Part shown: piece by piece, positions 7,747 to 16,039 of the stretch
Layout of the letters: each line of letters opens with the position of its first letter
Position numbering within the stretch: the first letter of the stretch is position 1
NCBI GenBank assembly: GCA_022768785.1
Contig: JALELI010000053.1
Span: forward strand, 1 to 35,634
Source of the DNA: Arcanobacterium sp.
GTDB taxonomy: Bacteria; Actinomycetota; Actinomycetes; Actinomycetales; Actinomycetaceae
Direction of reading: 5' to 3'
Length of the DNA: 35,634 nt
Made by a program: the position numbers and the translations under genes
Notes under the pieces: generated by a model
Seen by the model: the letters and a program-made list of their open reading frames with translations, nothing else
Database searches by the model: none
What the model was told of the DNA's origin: nothing

Positions 7747-8598
7747 ATGAAAATAGCCACGTGGAATGTGAATTCAATCCGGGCTCGGCTAGATCGAGTG
7801 CTGGCGGTGCTGGAGCGGCACGATATTGATGTGCTAGCGATTCAAGAATTGAAATGCGCCACAGCCAAATTTCCAGCTGCGGCATTTGAGGAACGTGGCT
7901 ACCAGGTGGCAGCTCACGGGCTAAATCAGTGGAATGGGGTTGCGATTATTTCGCGGGTGGGTCTGGCGCAGGTGCGCACGGAATTCCCAGGGCAGCCTGG
8001 TTTCTCAAAAGATCCAGACGCCGAGCAGCCACCGCTCGAAGCGCGCGCGATTGGAGCGCTTGTGGGTGGAGAGCTGGCCGCTGAGCAGCACGGTGGTATA
8101 GCGCAGCACAGTGCAGGTGCTACGCCGCTGGAGTTGTGGAGTGTGTATGTGCCCAACGGGCGTGCTGTGGGTGATTCTCACTACCACTATAAATTAGAAT
8201 TTTTGGCGAAATTGCGCGAATATGCGGCCAGTGTGATCGCGCGTGATACCGCAGCGCAATTGGCGCTTGTGGGCGATTGGAATGTGATTCCCACGGATAG
8301 TGATGTGTGGGATCCCGATGCTATTGAGGGGCATCTCTATATGACGCCGCCCGAGCGGGAGGCCTTTTTTGCTTTTGAAACGGCTGGGCTCACGGAGGTG
8401 ACGCGCCCGCGCGTCACGAACTATACATTCTGGGATTACCAGCGGCTGCACTTCCCACGCAACGAAGGCATGCGCATTGATTACGTGTATGCCTCAGAAG
8501 CTCTTGCACAGCGGGTGCATACTGCACAGATCGATCGTGATGAACGCAAGGGGAAAGGGGCTTCGGATCACGTGCCTGTGATCGTGGAACTGGCGTGA
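7747..8598 (+). CDS. xth: exonuclease III family AP endonuclease
   Basis: DNA repair nuclease (283 aa) that cleaves at abasic sites and degrades 3' ends in base excision repair. EEP-superfamily motifs are in place: N-terminal KIATWNVNSIRAR with N7, metal ligand E34 in IQELK, the catalytic GDWNV block, and C-terminal SDHVPVIVE (273-281) holding the catalytic Asp-His. Length fits bacterial Xth (about 260-290 aa). No ribosome binding site; a TANNNT box six bases before the ATG points to leaderless translation. Stands alone on the + strand before a serine hydrolase gene. Confidence 0.95.
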   Translation: MKIATWNVNSIRARLDRVLAVLERHDIDVLAIQELKCATAKFPAAAFEERGYQVAAHGLNQWNGVAIISRVGLAQVRTEFPGQPGFSKDPDAEQPPLEARAIGALVGGELAAEQHGGIAQHSAGATPLELWSVYVPNGRAVGDSHYHYKLEFLAKLREYAASVIARDTAAQLALVGDWNVIPTDSDVWDPDAIEGHLYMTPPEREAFFAFETAGLTEVTRPRVTNYTFWDYQRLHFPRNEGMRIDYVYASEALAQRVHTAQIDRDERKGKGASDHVPVIVELA

Positions 8599-8714
8599 AT
8601 TGGGCACTTAGGTGGGCGGCGTAGAGAGCTGCGCAGCGCTGTAGTGCGAGGGGTTCGTGCGCTGCCCCGTGTGCTGGGTGCTTGTATGCTGAGCGCCTAG
8701 GAGAAAGAAGTGAG

Positions 8715-9560
8715 ATGAGAAGCGAAGCATTGCCGGTGGATACTTTTGATTTTGAGCGCTCATATATGCGGCTCACTCCGAATGGGGCTGATTTGATAGT
8801 GGGTGATCCAGATCGCGTATTTCCGTTGGCATCAGTGACGAAACCGATTGCAGCATACGCAGTGCTGGTGGCTGTGGAGCGTGGAATGCTCTCGCTAGAG
8901 ACGCCGGCGGGCCCACCTGGAGCCACAGTGCGCCACTTGCTTGCTCATGCCTCTGGTTTGCCGTTCGGCAAGGGAGATCCTATTGCCAAGCCGGGGGTAC
9001 GCCGTATCTATTCCAACTATGGATACGATGTGCTCGCAGACGTAGTGGCGGAGCACCTGAGAATGCCAGTGCAAGAGTGGGTGATACGAGCGGTGGCTCG
9101 CCCACTTGGAATGGATACTTTTACTCTGCGGCAGGGAGTGTGGCCAGTGGCAGGGAGCACCGCATATCCGGCAGGTTCAATTGCGGCTGACGGCGTGGCC
9201 AGCGCGGATTCCTTGGCGCGTTTCGCAATGGAGCTGTTGCGGCCCACTCTTATTTCTCGTGATCTTTTTACTCAAGCAATGAGCTCGCAATTCGATGGAA
9301 TCTCTGGAATTTTGCCAGGATACGGCAAGCAGATCAACAACCAGTGGGGGCTCGGATTTTCTATCCGTGGGCATAAAAACCCGCATTGGCTAAGCTCTGA
9401 TTTTTCGCCGCGCACGATTGGCCACTTTGGCCAGTCTGGCTCTTTTATTTGGATGGATCCTACGGTGTGCAAAGCGGGGATATTTTTGGGGGAACGCCCA
9501 TTTGGCGATCAACACAGGCGGGTATGGCCAGCACTCACAGCTCAGATGAGAGCGCTCTAG
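8715..9560 (+). CDS. serine hydrolase, beta-lactamase/DD-peptidase-like family
   Basis: Member of the beta-lactamase-related (class C/EstB-like) fold, 281 aa. Catalytic SxxK is S40-V-T-K43, second motif YSN at 99-101, and third motif HFG at 237-239 in place of KTG, a common substitution in this family. No signal peptide or lipobox is visible, so the protein appears cytoplasmic, which fits an esterase or peptidase better than a secreted beta-lactamase. Start ATG 8715 chosen because AGGAGA (8699-8704) lies 10 nt upstream; an upstream TTG at 8682 has no such site. TATGCT at 8685-8690 may be the -10. The natural substrate cannot be predicted. Confidence 0.9.
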   Translation: MRSEALPVDTFDFERSYMRLTPNGADLIVGDPDRVFPLASVTKPIAAYAVLVAVERGMLSLETPAGPPGATVRHLLAHASGLPFGKGDPIAKPGVRRIYSNYGYDVLADVVAEHLRMPVQEWVIRAVARPLGMDTFTLRQGVWPVAGSTAYPAGSIAADGVASADSLARFAMELLRPTLISRDLFTQAMSSQFDGISGILPGYGKQINNQWGLGFSIRGHKNPHWLSSDFSPRTIGHFGQSGSFIWMDPTVCKAGIFLGERPFGDQHRRVWPALTAQMRAL

Positions 9561-9625
9561 TGCGAAGGCTGTACGGATCTGCAGGTATAGAGCGTCTCAA
9601 TGTGCCCTCTGCCACTTTCTCTCGC

Positions 9626-9637
9626 TAAAATATACGC
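9626..9637 (+). promoter_or_regulatory. -10 box for leaderless SDR transcript
   Basis: TAAAAT at 9626-9631 stands at -12 to -7 relative to ATG 9638, with no Shine-Dalgarno before the start. Confidence 0.6.
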
Positions 9638-10420
9638 ATGGGACGTGCTTTAATTACAGGAGCCAGCTCCGGGCTGGGTAAGGAATTTGCGTGGGCGCTC
9701 GCAGCAGAACGCAACAGTTTGGTGCTGGTGGCGCGCAACGCAGAGCGATTATCAGAATTAGCTGCGGATATTCGCCAGAAAGCTGGAGTGGAAGTGGAAG
9801 TGCTCCCCGCTGATTTGAGCACTGCGGCGGGGGTGCAAAAAGTGGCGCATCGGATCAGCTCACACAACCTTCCGGTCACGCTACTGGTGAATAATGCGGG
9901 TGGTGGGCTCGGCCAAGATTTTGTAAAAGGCCAGGCGCGAGTGGAAATGAGTGCCGCAAATGTGATGGTGAATGCGGTGCTTATCCTTTCGCATGCTGCT
10001 GCTAAGGCCATGGTGGCTCGCGGCCGCGGCACTATTATCAACGTGGCTTCTATCACGGCGCTGACGGCACAGGGCACCTACAGTGCGCACAAGGCATGGG
10101 TGAAAACGTTTACGGAGGGCTTAGCGGCAGATCTCGAGGGCACGGGAGTGAACGCCACGGTGGTGCTCCCAGGGTTGATGCACACCGAATTCCACCAGCG
10201 CTCGCATGTGGATTCCAGCCAGTGGCCAGAGTGGGCTTTTCTTGCTCCGAGTGAGGTGGTTCGCGTTGCGCTTGACGCTGCTCGGCATCGGAGGGTGCTG
10301 GCAGTGCCAGGGGTGCTCTATAAAGTGGCATATGGGGCACTCAAAGTGGCTCCGCGCGGTTTGGTGCGATTGTTTGCCGGGCCAAAGCTATCTGGGCGTA
10401 GCGCCGGGATTCCGCAGTAG
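9638..10420 (+). CDS. short-chain dehydrogenase/reductase
   Basis: Classical SDR (260 aa), an NAD(P)-dependent oxidoreductase with a single Rossmann fold. Cofactor motif TGASSGLG (7-14), the NNAGGG strand-loop, catalytic Ser138 in NVASIT and YxxxK as Y148-S-A-H-K152. Arg33 in VARN after the second strand suggests NADP preference (inference). Substrate is unknown; the C-terminal part with LPGLMHTEF resembles DltE/YqjQ-type reductases. Transcript probably leaderless. Not obviously in an operon with the serine hydrolase, 77 bp upstream, or with trmH. Confidence 0.92.
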   Translation: MGRALITGASSGLGKEFAWALAAERNSLVLVARNAERLSELAADIRQKAGVEVEVLPADLSTAAGVQKVAHRISSHNLPVTLLVNNAGGGLGQDFVKGQARVEMSAANVMVNAVLILSHAAAKAMVARGRGTIINVASITALTAQGTYSAHKAWVKTFTEGLAADLEGTGVNATVVLPGLMHTEFHQRSHVDSSQWPEWAFLAPSEVVRVALDAARHRRVLAVPGVLYKVAYGALKVAPRGLVRLFAGPKLSGRSAGIPQ

Positions 10421-10604
10421 CTTTATAGCAGGGGAGTTTTGAGCGGCTCTTTCCCAGCAGATTTAGCTGAGAGATTTTTGTGCTTTTCGCCGTTGTTTGA
10501 GGCGAGTATTCTGCCAGAGGTTCTAGCTGAGAACACTCGAGTGAAGCTGAGAGGTAGGGCTTTTGTGCTGGGAAGTTCGTGGCGTTGTGCGGGCGCCGCG
10601 CTGC

Positions 10605-10618
10605 TAAGATAGCTCTCT
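10605..10618 (+). promoter_or_regulatory. -10 box close to TrmH-family start
   Basis: TAAGAT at 10605-10610 ends 8 nt before ATG 10619 and no Shine-Dalgarno is visible, so the transcript is leaderless or nearly so. In the 200 bp upstream, AGCTGAGA occurs three times (10465, 10525, 10545) and TTTTGTGCT twice (10476, 10561). Confidence 0.5.
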
Positions 10619-11305
10619 ATGGTACCTGAGCATGATGATTTTCAGAATTTATCGGCGAAAAGTAACTCTTCTCAAGAGGAATACCCCCGCCCAGAAGTGG
10701 GAGTGGGCCCGTGGGAGGGAGAATGGCCGAGCGATGAGGCAGGTAATGTGCCCGCGCACTACGATCCAGAGCTGCTGCGCGAGGGAGATCGGCGCAATGT
10801 GATGGATAAATACCGCTACTGGAATATGGATTCGATTCGGGCGGATCTGCGAGCTCACGCTTCTGCGCTGCATATTGCGATTGAAAATCTGGAGCACGAT
10901 TTAAATATCGGATCGATTGTGCGCACCGGCAATGCATTCAATGTGGGGGCAGTGCACATTGTGGGACGGCGCAAATGGAATCGGCGGGGTGCGATGGTCA
11001 CCGATAAATATCTTGAGATTATCCATCACCCGCAGCCTGAGGATCTGGCTCAGTGGGCTGCTGAACACGAGTATCACTTGGTGGCGGTCGATAATATGGA
11101 GGGCTCCACCCAGCTGGAGCATACGGAATTGCCTGAGCGGTGCTTGCTAATTTTTGGCCAAGAGAGCACAGGTATTTCGCCGCAGCTGCTCACTATCGCG
11201 GAAAAGTTTGTGTATATTCCGCAGTTTGGGTCTACCCGCTCTATGAATGTGGCAGCCGCTGCTGCGATTGCAATGCACTGGTGGGTAGCACAGTATCGTG
11301 CGTGA
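10619..11305 (+). CDS. TrmH/SpoU-family RNA 2'-O-methyltransferase
   Basis: SPOUT-fold methyltransferase (228 aa). The first 75 residues are an acidic poorly conserved extension; the domain starts at about 80. SpoU motif 1 is ENLEHDLNIGSIVRTGNAF (N, R), motif 2 is LIFGQESTGIS and motif 3 is IPQFGSTRSMNVAAAAAI, carrying the AdoMet-binding trefoil knot and catalytic Arg/Asn residues. Such enzymes methylate a ribose in tRNA or rRNA; the exact site (tRNA G18, tRNA position 34 or rRNA) cannot be told. No ribosome binding site before ATG 10619. Confidence 0.93.
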   Translation: MVPEHDDFQNLSAKSNSSQEEYPRPEVGVGPWEGEWPSDEAGNVPAHYDPELLREGDRRNVMDKYRYWNMDSIRADLRAHASALHIAIENLEHDLNIGSIVRTGNAFNVGAVHIVGRRKWNRRGAMVTDKYLEIIHHPQPEDLAQWAAEHEYHLVAVDNMEGSTQLEHTELPERCLLIFGQESTGISPQLLTIAEKFVYIPQFGSTRSMNVAAAAAIAMHWWVAQYRA

Positions 11306-11395
11306 ATGATGCCAGATGGGGAACATGCAGGGAATGTGGCACACATTTGTGCCTATATGCCTAGAGTGTGCGGGCTTTCAGTGGAATAATAGGAG

Positions 11396-11413
11396 CGTCA
11401 TGAAAGCATGACG
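11396..11413 (+). promoter_or_regulatory. hairpin/palindrome in aldolase upstream region
   Basis: CGTCATG-AAAG-CATGACG, a perfect 7-bp inverted repeat 83-100 bp before the aldolase start and just after an AATAAT that could be a -10. Either an operator or a leader hairpin. Confidence 0.45.
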
Positions 11414-11495
11414 GCGGGCTCGCGCTGTGCGAGTGAGTGGGCTTCCACATGGGGCACGCACCGACGCATGCAAAACATCGCAAAAGGAGTTGCTC

Positions 11496-12524
11496 GTGGC
11501 AATTGTTACCACCGAAGAATACAATGCAATGCTCGACAAGGCTAAGGCCGGCAAATTTGCATACCCTGCTATTAACGTGACGTCGAGCCAGACTCTCACA
11601 GCAGCGCTTGAGGGTTTCACAAAAGCTAATTCAGATGGCATTATCCAGGTGAGCGTGGGTGGCGCCGAATATTGGAGCGGCTCCTCGATTAAGGATCGCG
11701 TGGCGGGTTCGCTCGCTATGGCGGCCTATGCCCGCGAGGTGGCCAAGAACTATCCGATTAATGTGGCTCTGCACACTGATCACTGCGCTAAGCAGAATCT
11801 GGATTCCTGGGTGCTGCCGCTCATGGAGCTGGAAGCTGAAGAGGTGAAAGCTGGCCGGGAGCCTTTCTATCAGAGCCATATGTGGGACGGCTCAGCGATT
11901 GCTCTCGATGAAAATATTGACATCGCTGTGCAGATGCTCGAGAAGAGCCAAAAAGCACACACCATTCTGGAAATTGAGATCGGTGCTGTGGGCGGCGAAG
12001 AAGATGGCGTAGTGGGCGAGATCAACGATAAGCTCTACACCTCTACTGAAGATGCTATGAAAGCTGTGAAAGCTCTCGGCTTGGGTGAGAAAGGTCGCTA
12101 TATCACGGCTCTCACATTTGGCAATGTGCACGGCGTGTACAAGCCTGGCAATGTGAAGCTACGCCCCGAGATCTTGGGCAAAATTCAGGAAGAAGTGGCT
12201 GAGCAGGTGGGGTGGAAGAACAACCGCCCGTTCGATCTCGTAATGCACGGTGGCTCTGGCTCCACTGAGGAAGAGATTGCCCTGGCTGTGGCTAACGGCG
12301 TTATCAAGATGAATGTGGATACCGACACTCAGTATGCATTCACTCGCCCAGTGGTGGATTGGATGCTGAAGAATTACGAAGGGGTGCTCAAGATCGAGGG
12401 TGAAGTGGGCAACAAGAAGCAGTATGATCCACGCGCCTGGGGCAAGGCAGCTCAGGCTGGCATGGCGGATCGTGTTGTGGAAGCGTGCCAGCGCTTGGGC
12501 TCCCTTGATTCACACAGCAAGTGA
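11496..12524 (+). CDS. fba: class II fructose-bisphosphate aldolase
   Basis: Zinc-dependent aldolase (342 aa) of glycolysis and gluconeogenesis, splitting fructose-1,6-bisphosphate to DHAP and glyceraldehyde-3-phosphate. Catalytic and metal residues are in HTDHC (D95, H96); further motifs are GGEEDGV, the FGNVHGVYKPG block with the second Zn His, and VMHGGSGS, which binds phosphate. Length matches actinobacterial class IIA enzymes (about 344 aa). Start GTG 11496 chosen: AAAGGAG (11482-11488) is 7 nt upstream and MAIVTTEEY is the normal N-terminus. Ends at a strong terminator. With pckG in the same window it serves sugar synthesis as well as breakdown. Confidence 0.97.
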   Translation: MAIVTTEEYNAMLDKAKAGKFAYPAINVTSSQTLTAALEGFTKANSDGIIQVSVGGAEYWSGSSIKDRVAGSLAMAAYAREVAKNYPINVALHTDHCAKQNLDSWVLPLMELEAEEVKAGREPFYQSHMWDGSAIALDENIDIAVQMLEKSQKAHTILEIEIGAVGGEEDGVVGEINDKLYTSTEDAMKAVKALGLGEKGRYITALTFGNVHGVYKPGNVKLRPEILGKIQEEVAEQVGWKNNRPFDLVMHGGSGSTEEEIALAVANGVIKMNVDTDTQYAFTRPVVDWMLKNYEGVLKIEGEVGNKKQYDPRAWGKAAQAGMADRVVEACQRLGSLDSHSK

Positions 12525-12584
12525 TTGTTGGCTAACCGCCGCTAGCAGGCTCTAATGCTGCTGCACGGCACAATAGCAGAGAAT

Positions 12585-12624
12585 GTGGTGGCTCCCGCCA
12601 TAGACGGGAGCCACCACTATTTTT
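12585..12624 (+). terminator. intrinsic terminator of fba
   Basis: GTGGTGGCTCCCG (12585-12597) pairs perfectly with CGGGAGCCACCAC (12605-12617) over 13 bp; loop CCATAGA; T tract TATTTTT at 12618-12624. Confidence 0.95.
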
Positions 12625-12863
12625 GGGGAGGGGAATTAAAGGCTTTTTGGGGGAAAAAGTTAAAAGCCAGATTATTTAAAATTTTTACGCTCGCATTGTG
12701 TAGTATCTAAGGCTGTGGTATTCAAAATTAAGAATGGTTTTGGCTGGCATTTCTGATTCAATGAAATGCGTGTGTTAATCGTTTTGGCGTGGCCTTCACA
12801 GCGTGGCTGAAATGGCTTCTAAGCTAAAAGATCAATCAGGGGATCAGCGAAAGGCAGAGTGGA
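12625..12863 (+). promoter_or_regulatory. AT-rich upstream region of pilus operon with inverted repeat
   Basis: The 240 bp before the pilus operon is much more AT-rich than its surroundings. TAGTAT at 12701-12706 is a candidate -10. GCATTTC (12747-12753) and GAAATGC (12763-12769) form a perfect 7-bp inverted repeat with 9-nt spacer, a possible operator or leader hairpin. The Shine-Dalgarno before GTG 12864 is weak. Confidence 0.5.
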
Positions 12864-15800
12864 GTGAAGCGATTTCTGATAGGCAGACTAAAAAAGCCGA
12901 AATCCGCGGTAGCGCCACATCGCAATAAACGGTTGATGGTGCTGGTAGTAGCGCTACTCGCTACTATGGGCGTGATTTCTCCACTCCATATGCAATCGGC
13001 CGAAGCCACCTATGGTAACCAGGATCCTCCGATTCCAGCGGGAGGATATCAGCCAGCGAAGTATCTCAATCTCATTAACTGGCTGGATTGGTCTCAAGTG
13101 GCTGATCAAATTGATGGCTACGATCCCACCAAAGCCAATTCGGGGCACATTACAAACCCCAATTTGCCGATCACAGTTACATCATCGACTAGGAGTGGTA
13201 CGGCTACGCTTGAAACCTCCTGTACAATCGGAAAACTATACAATGATCTGTTATTTCCCAATATCGCTCTAAATAGCTCGTGGCTCTTCCTGCATATGCC
13301 TGGCACGTACGCAGGAGACGCCTGGGACAACCATTACGGTTCTATGCTCACCGGGTTTGGCACAACGATCAATAAAATTAACTTCGATGTTTCCTGCAGC
13401 GTGGAGATTGTACGTAAAGATGGTGCGCGTTCGCCAGTGCCGATTCAGGGGCTTGTGTTTTCCAACGCAGAGGCGATTGACGGCGGAGAATCTGTGATCA
13501 TCACTCCGCAAGAGGCCACTCCTGGCACACCAGTGTGGTGGCACACGCTAGAGTATTCCACTCAATGCAGTTCCAACACCTACATTGATGTGAAGAGTTC
13601 CAGGGCGCCCAAGCACGAAGTGATTCCAGATTTGGAGTGGGATAATACTCTCACCCTTCGTTCCCCTGATCCGAACTGCTATGTGGCTAATGGCACGAGT
13701 GGCCCATTCATTTCGATGTTTGCTGAGAATGCCAGTGGCGCCCACATTGATATTTGGCCTAATGGCGGTAACTATCTAGCGCTTGGCGTGGTAATAGGCG
13801 TCGATGCAGGTGATGCCGCGAGCAGCTACCTGCCGGCCCACGCGATTGTGCAACCTAAAGTGGAAGGTGGCACGCTAGTGCCAGGCCAATCAGGGCTCAA
13901 TGCTAGTTTTGCCGAGTTGGCCACGGTGAATATCGATGATGTAACCCCTCGACTTGGCGTGGCCGGCGTAGATTTAGATAGCCGGCTCCTTTCTCAAGCA
14001 TCATGGGACACTTTCTCCGGCGATGATTCCACTGGGCGAGAGCCAGATGATGAAGATGCGCTCGTCAAATCACCGATGATTCCTATCGTGGTGGGGCGGG
14101 ATTACTCACTCACCGTTACGTGCCAACCCAGCACCACAGCTGGAGCCACTACCTATGTGGGCGGGTGGATTGATTGGAACGCAGATGGCAGCTTCCAAAC
14201 TGATGAGAAATCTTTGAGTACTTGTGATGCGGCAAGTAAAACGGCCACACTCACGTGGGATACGCCGGCGCAACAGGCTCCAGAAACGGCAGGGGTCTAT
14301 AAGAGTGCAATTCGCTTAGTAGCCACTACCGATCCGATTATTTTACAGTCGGGATTCGATGCCACCATTTTCCACGATGGGGAAGTGGAAGACTATGGAG
14401 CCACATTAGTGACGCCGGGCGTAACGGTGACGAAGAGCATCGTAGATGCCGCCGGAGCAGCTACGAGCGTTAACCCAGCGGGGTGGACGCTTTTGGCGAC
14501 GTCTCCTGCAGGCACCAAAGGGGTTTTGGCCAATGACCAAGAGACTGATATAGCGCAACAAACCACTTCTACATCGGGAACAGTGCAGTGGCGCACAAAT
14601 TTCTCATCGAGCGATCAAGCTGATCCATTGCCAGTGGTAGGCACGGCAGCAGCACTTAATCCTTTTAACTTCTCTGTGCTGGAGCAGCAACAAACGGGTT
14701 ACCGCATATATCCGCAGAAAACTGGCACAAAATGGGCGAATGCACAGTGCTCCGCGCTCCCTAAGCCTAGCGGGTGGAGTGATCTGGATCCGCAGGGGCA
14801 GCCGATTTTCCCGTGGCCGAGTTCAGCTATCGCCGTCAATAATTATTCCAGTGCAGTGAGCCCAGATGGTTTTACGATTCCAGGGATCACGCCTCTCTCT
14901 GTGGTGAATTGCGCACTCTCGAATCAACCGATAGGGGCAATTTCAGTAACTCCGAAGCTCGATACGTCGCGGCTCACAGCTGAACAGCGGGCGGCGTTCA
15001 CCGCCGATCCCACGCTCTCTTTTTCAGGCACATATCAGTGCATTCCTCCCGCAGATGGGCCTTTTGCTGGCACGCGCGTGAGTGGCACGTGGGGACCGGT
15101 TCGTGCAGGCGACACCTGGGTGTCGGATTCGGTGCGGGATCCGATCCCGTTGGGATCGAGTTGCGTGGTTAAACAAACCGCTGTGACAAATGCCTCGGCA
15201 TCTACAAATGCTTCTCCGATGGTGGGAAGTGCGCTCTATACGTGGGCTCCGGCAGAATATGCTCCAGCAGCTGCTGGAGCATCAACTGTGGAAAGTACTG
15301 TGGTGGCCACGAATAAAACTGTGCTGCGCCAGCCTATCCCGGTAGCCACAGTTTCAGAAATTGTGCAACTGCACCCAGTAGTGCAGTTGGCATTCAATAA
15401 GGTAGATGGCATTCAGCAGAGATTAGGCGGAGCAAAGTTCCGGCTCGTGGGTGGGCCGGCGGGCGCCCCGCTTGATATCACGTTCGCAGATTCAGAAGAT
15501 TCGACTGCGGCGGCTAACACTCTCGACAAAAATTCGCAGGGTGGCGCATTCCTACTCACTGGAATTCCTGCAGGCACGTATTCGCTCACGGAGCTGCAAG
15601 CTCCAGCTGGATTTGTTACTCTCAGCCAGCCGATCACATTTACGATCACAGAAGCTGATGTGGCGAATCTAAACGGCACAACTGGCAATGGCACGGGAGT
15701 GTATCGCCTGGCCGATGTGGTCAATCACCGCAGTGGGGCTGCAGGGCTTCCGGCGCTCCCGGTGAGCGGTGGCGTTGGTACGTTCCTTTTCACGCTTGCC

Positions 15801-15905
15801 GGAGCACTTCTTGGGCTGGTGGCAGCTGTGTGCGGTTCAGCAGCCGTGCGGGCACGGTTGATTGGCTTTGCTGCGAGGGGGCGAGGTGCAAGGCAGATGA
15901 AATAA
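12864..15905 (+). CDS. pilus tip/adhesin protein with GEVED and Cna-B (SpaA) domains
   Basis: Large secreted cell-wall protein (1013 aa), first gene of a tip-shaft-sortase operon, in the place of FimQ/FimB of Actinomyces. A long signal peptide (basic start, hydrophobic 24-42, cleavage near QSAEA-TYG) leads. Residues about 50-400 resemble no family I recognise; a GEVED-type module ends in DGEVEDYG (505-512); a Cna-B/SpaA domain lies at about 836-935 with E-box SLTELQAPAGF. The C-terminus has LPVSG (965-969) in place of LPXTG, then a hydrophobic helix and a basic tail. Ten cysteines lie between signal peptide and anchor, enough for five disulfides. GTG 12864 is the likely start. Probably adhesive and displayed at the pilus tip (inference from gene order). 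Confidence 0.88.
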   Translation: MKRFLIGRLKKPKSAVAPHRNKRLMVLVVALLATMGVISPLHMQSAEATYGNQDPPIPAGGYQPAKYLNLINWLDWSQVADQIDGYDPTKANSGHITNPNLPITVTSSTRSGTATLETSCTIGKLYNDLLFPNIALNSSWLFLHMPGTYAGDAWDNHYGSMLTGFGTTINKINFDVSCSVEIVRKDGARSPVPIQGLVFSNAEAIDGGESVIITPQEATPGTPVWWHTLEYSTQCSSNTYIDVKSSRAPKHEVIPDLEWDNTLTLRSPDPNCYVANGTSGPFISMFAENASGAHIDIWPNGGNYLALGVVIGVDAGDAASSYLPAHAIVQPKVEGGTLVPGQSGLNASFAELATVNIDDVTPRLGVAGVDLDSRLLSQASWDTFSGDDSTGREPDDEDALVKSPMIPIVVGRDYSLTVTCQPSTTAGATTYVGGWIDWNADGSFQTDEKSLSTCDAASKTATLTWDTPAQQAPETAGVYKSAIRLVATTDPIILQSGFDATIFHDGEVEDYGATLVTPGVTVTKSIVDAAGAATSVNPAGWTLLATSPAGTKGVLANDQETDIAQQTTSTSGTVQWRTNFSSSDQADPLPVVGTAAALNPFNFSVLEQQQTGYRIYPQKTGTKWANAQCSALPKPSGWSDLDPQGQPIFPWPSSAIAVNNYSSAVSPDGFTIPGITPLSVVNCALSNQPIGAISVTPKLDTSRLTAEQRAAFTADPTLSFSGTYQCIPPADGPFAGTRVSGTWGPVRAGDTWVSDSVRDPIPLGSSCVVKQTAVTNASASTNASPMVGSALYTWAPAEYAPAAAGASTVESTVVATNKTVLRQPIPVATVSEIVQLHPVVQLAFNKVDGIQQRLGGAKFRLVGGPAGAPLDITFADSEDSTAAANTLDKNSQGGAFLLTGIPAGTYSLTELQAPAGFVTLSQPITFTITEADVANLNGTTGNGTGVYRLADVVNHRSGAAGLPALPVSGGVGTFLFTLAGALLGLVAAVCGSAAVRARLIGFAARGRGARQMK

Positions 15906-15953
15906 GCACAGCGAGCCTCTTCTACCAGTGGCATAGAGCGGTTATCGGTGTAG

Positions 15954-15998
15954 CGGCCACAGTGCCGTAACGGCCACAGCATAGCTACTCCACGTAGC
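15954..15998 (+). promoter_or_regulatory. structured spacer between tip and shaft genes
   Basis: Direct repeat CGGCCACAG (15954-15962, 15971-15979), the palindrome GCCGT-A-ACGGC (15964-15974) and a hairpin GCTAC-TCCAC-GTAGC (15984-15998) crowd the 134-bp spacer. Could be an attenuator, RNA-processing site or internal promoter control that raises shaft over tip. Confidence 0.45.
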
Positions 15999-16039
15999 AA
16001 TCAGAACTTCACAACTCAATGTAAAAGAAGGAAAACACT

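Noticed and set aside
8715-9560. Antibiotic-resistance beta-lactamase
   Set aside because: No signal peptide and an HFG third motif; better seen as a general serine hydrolase.
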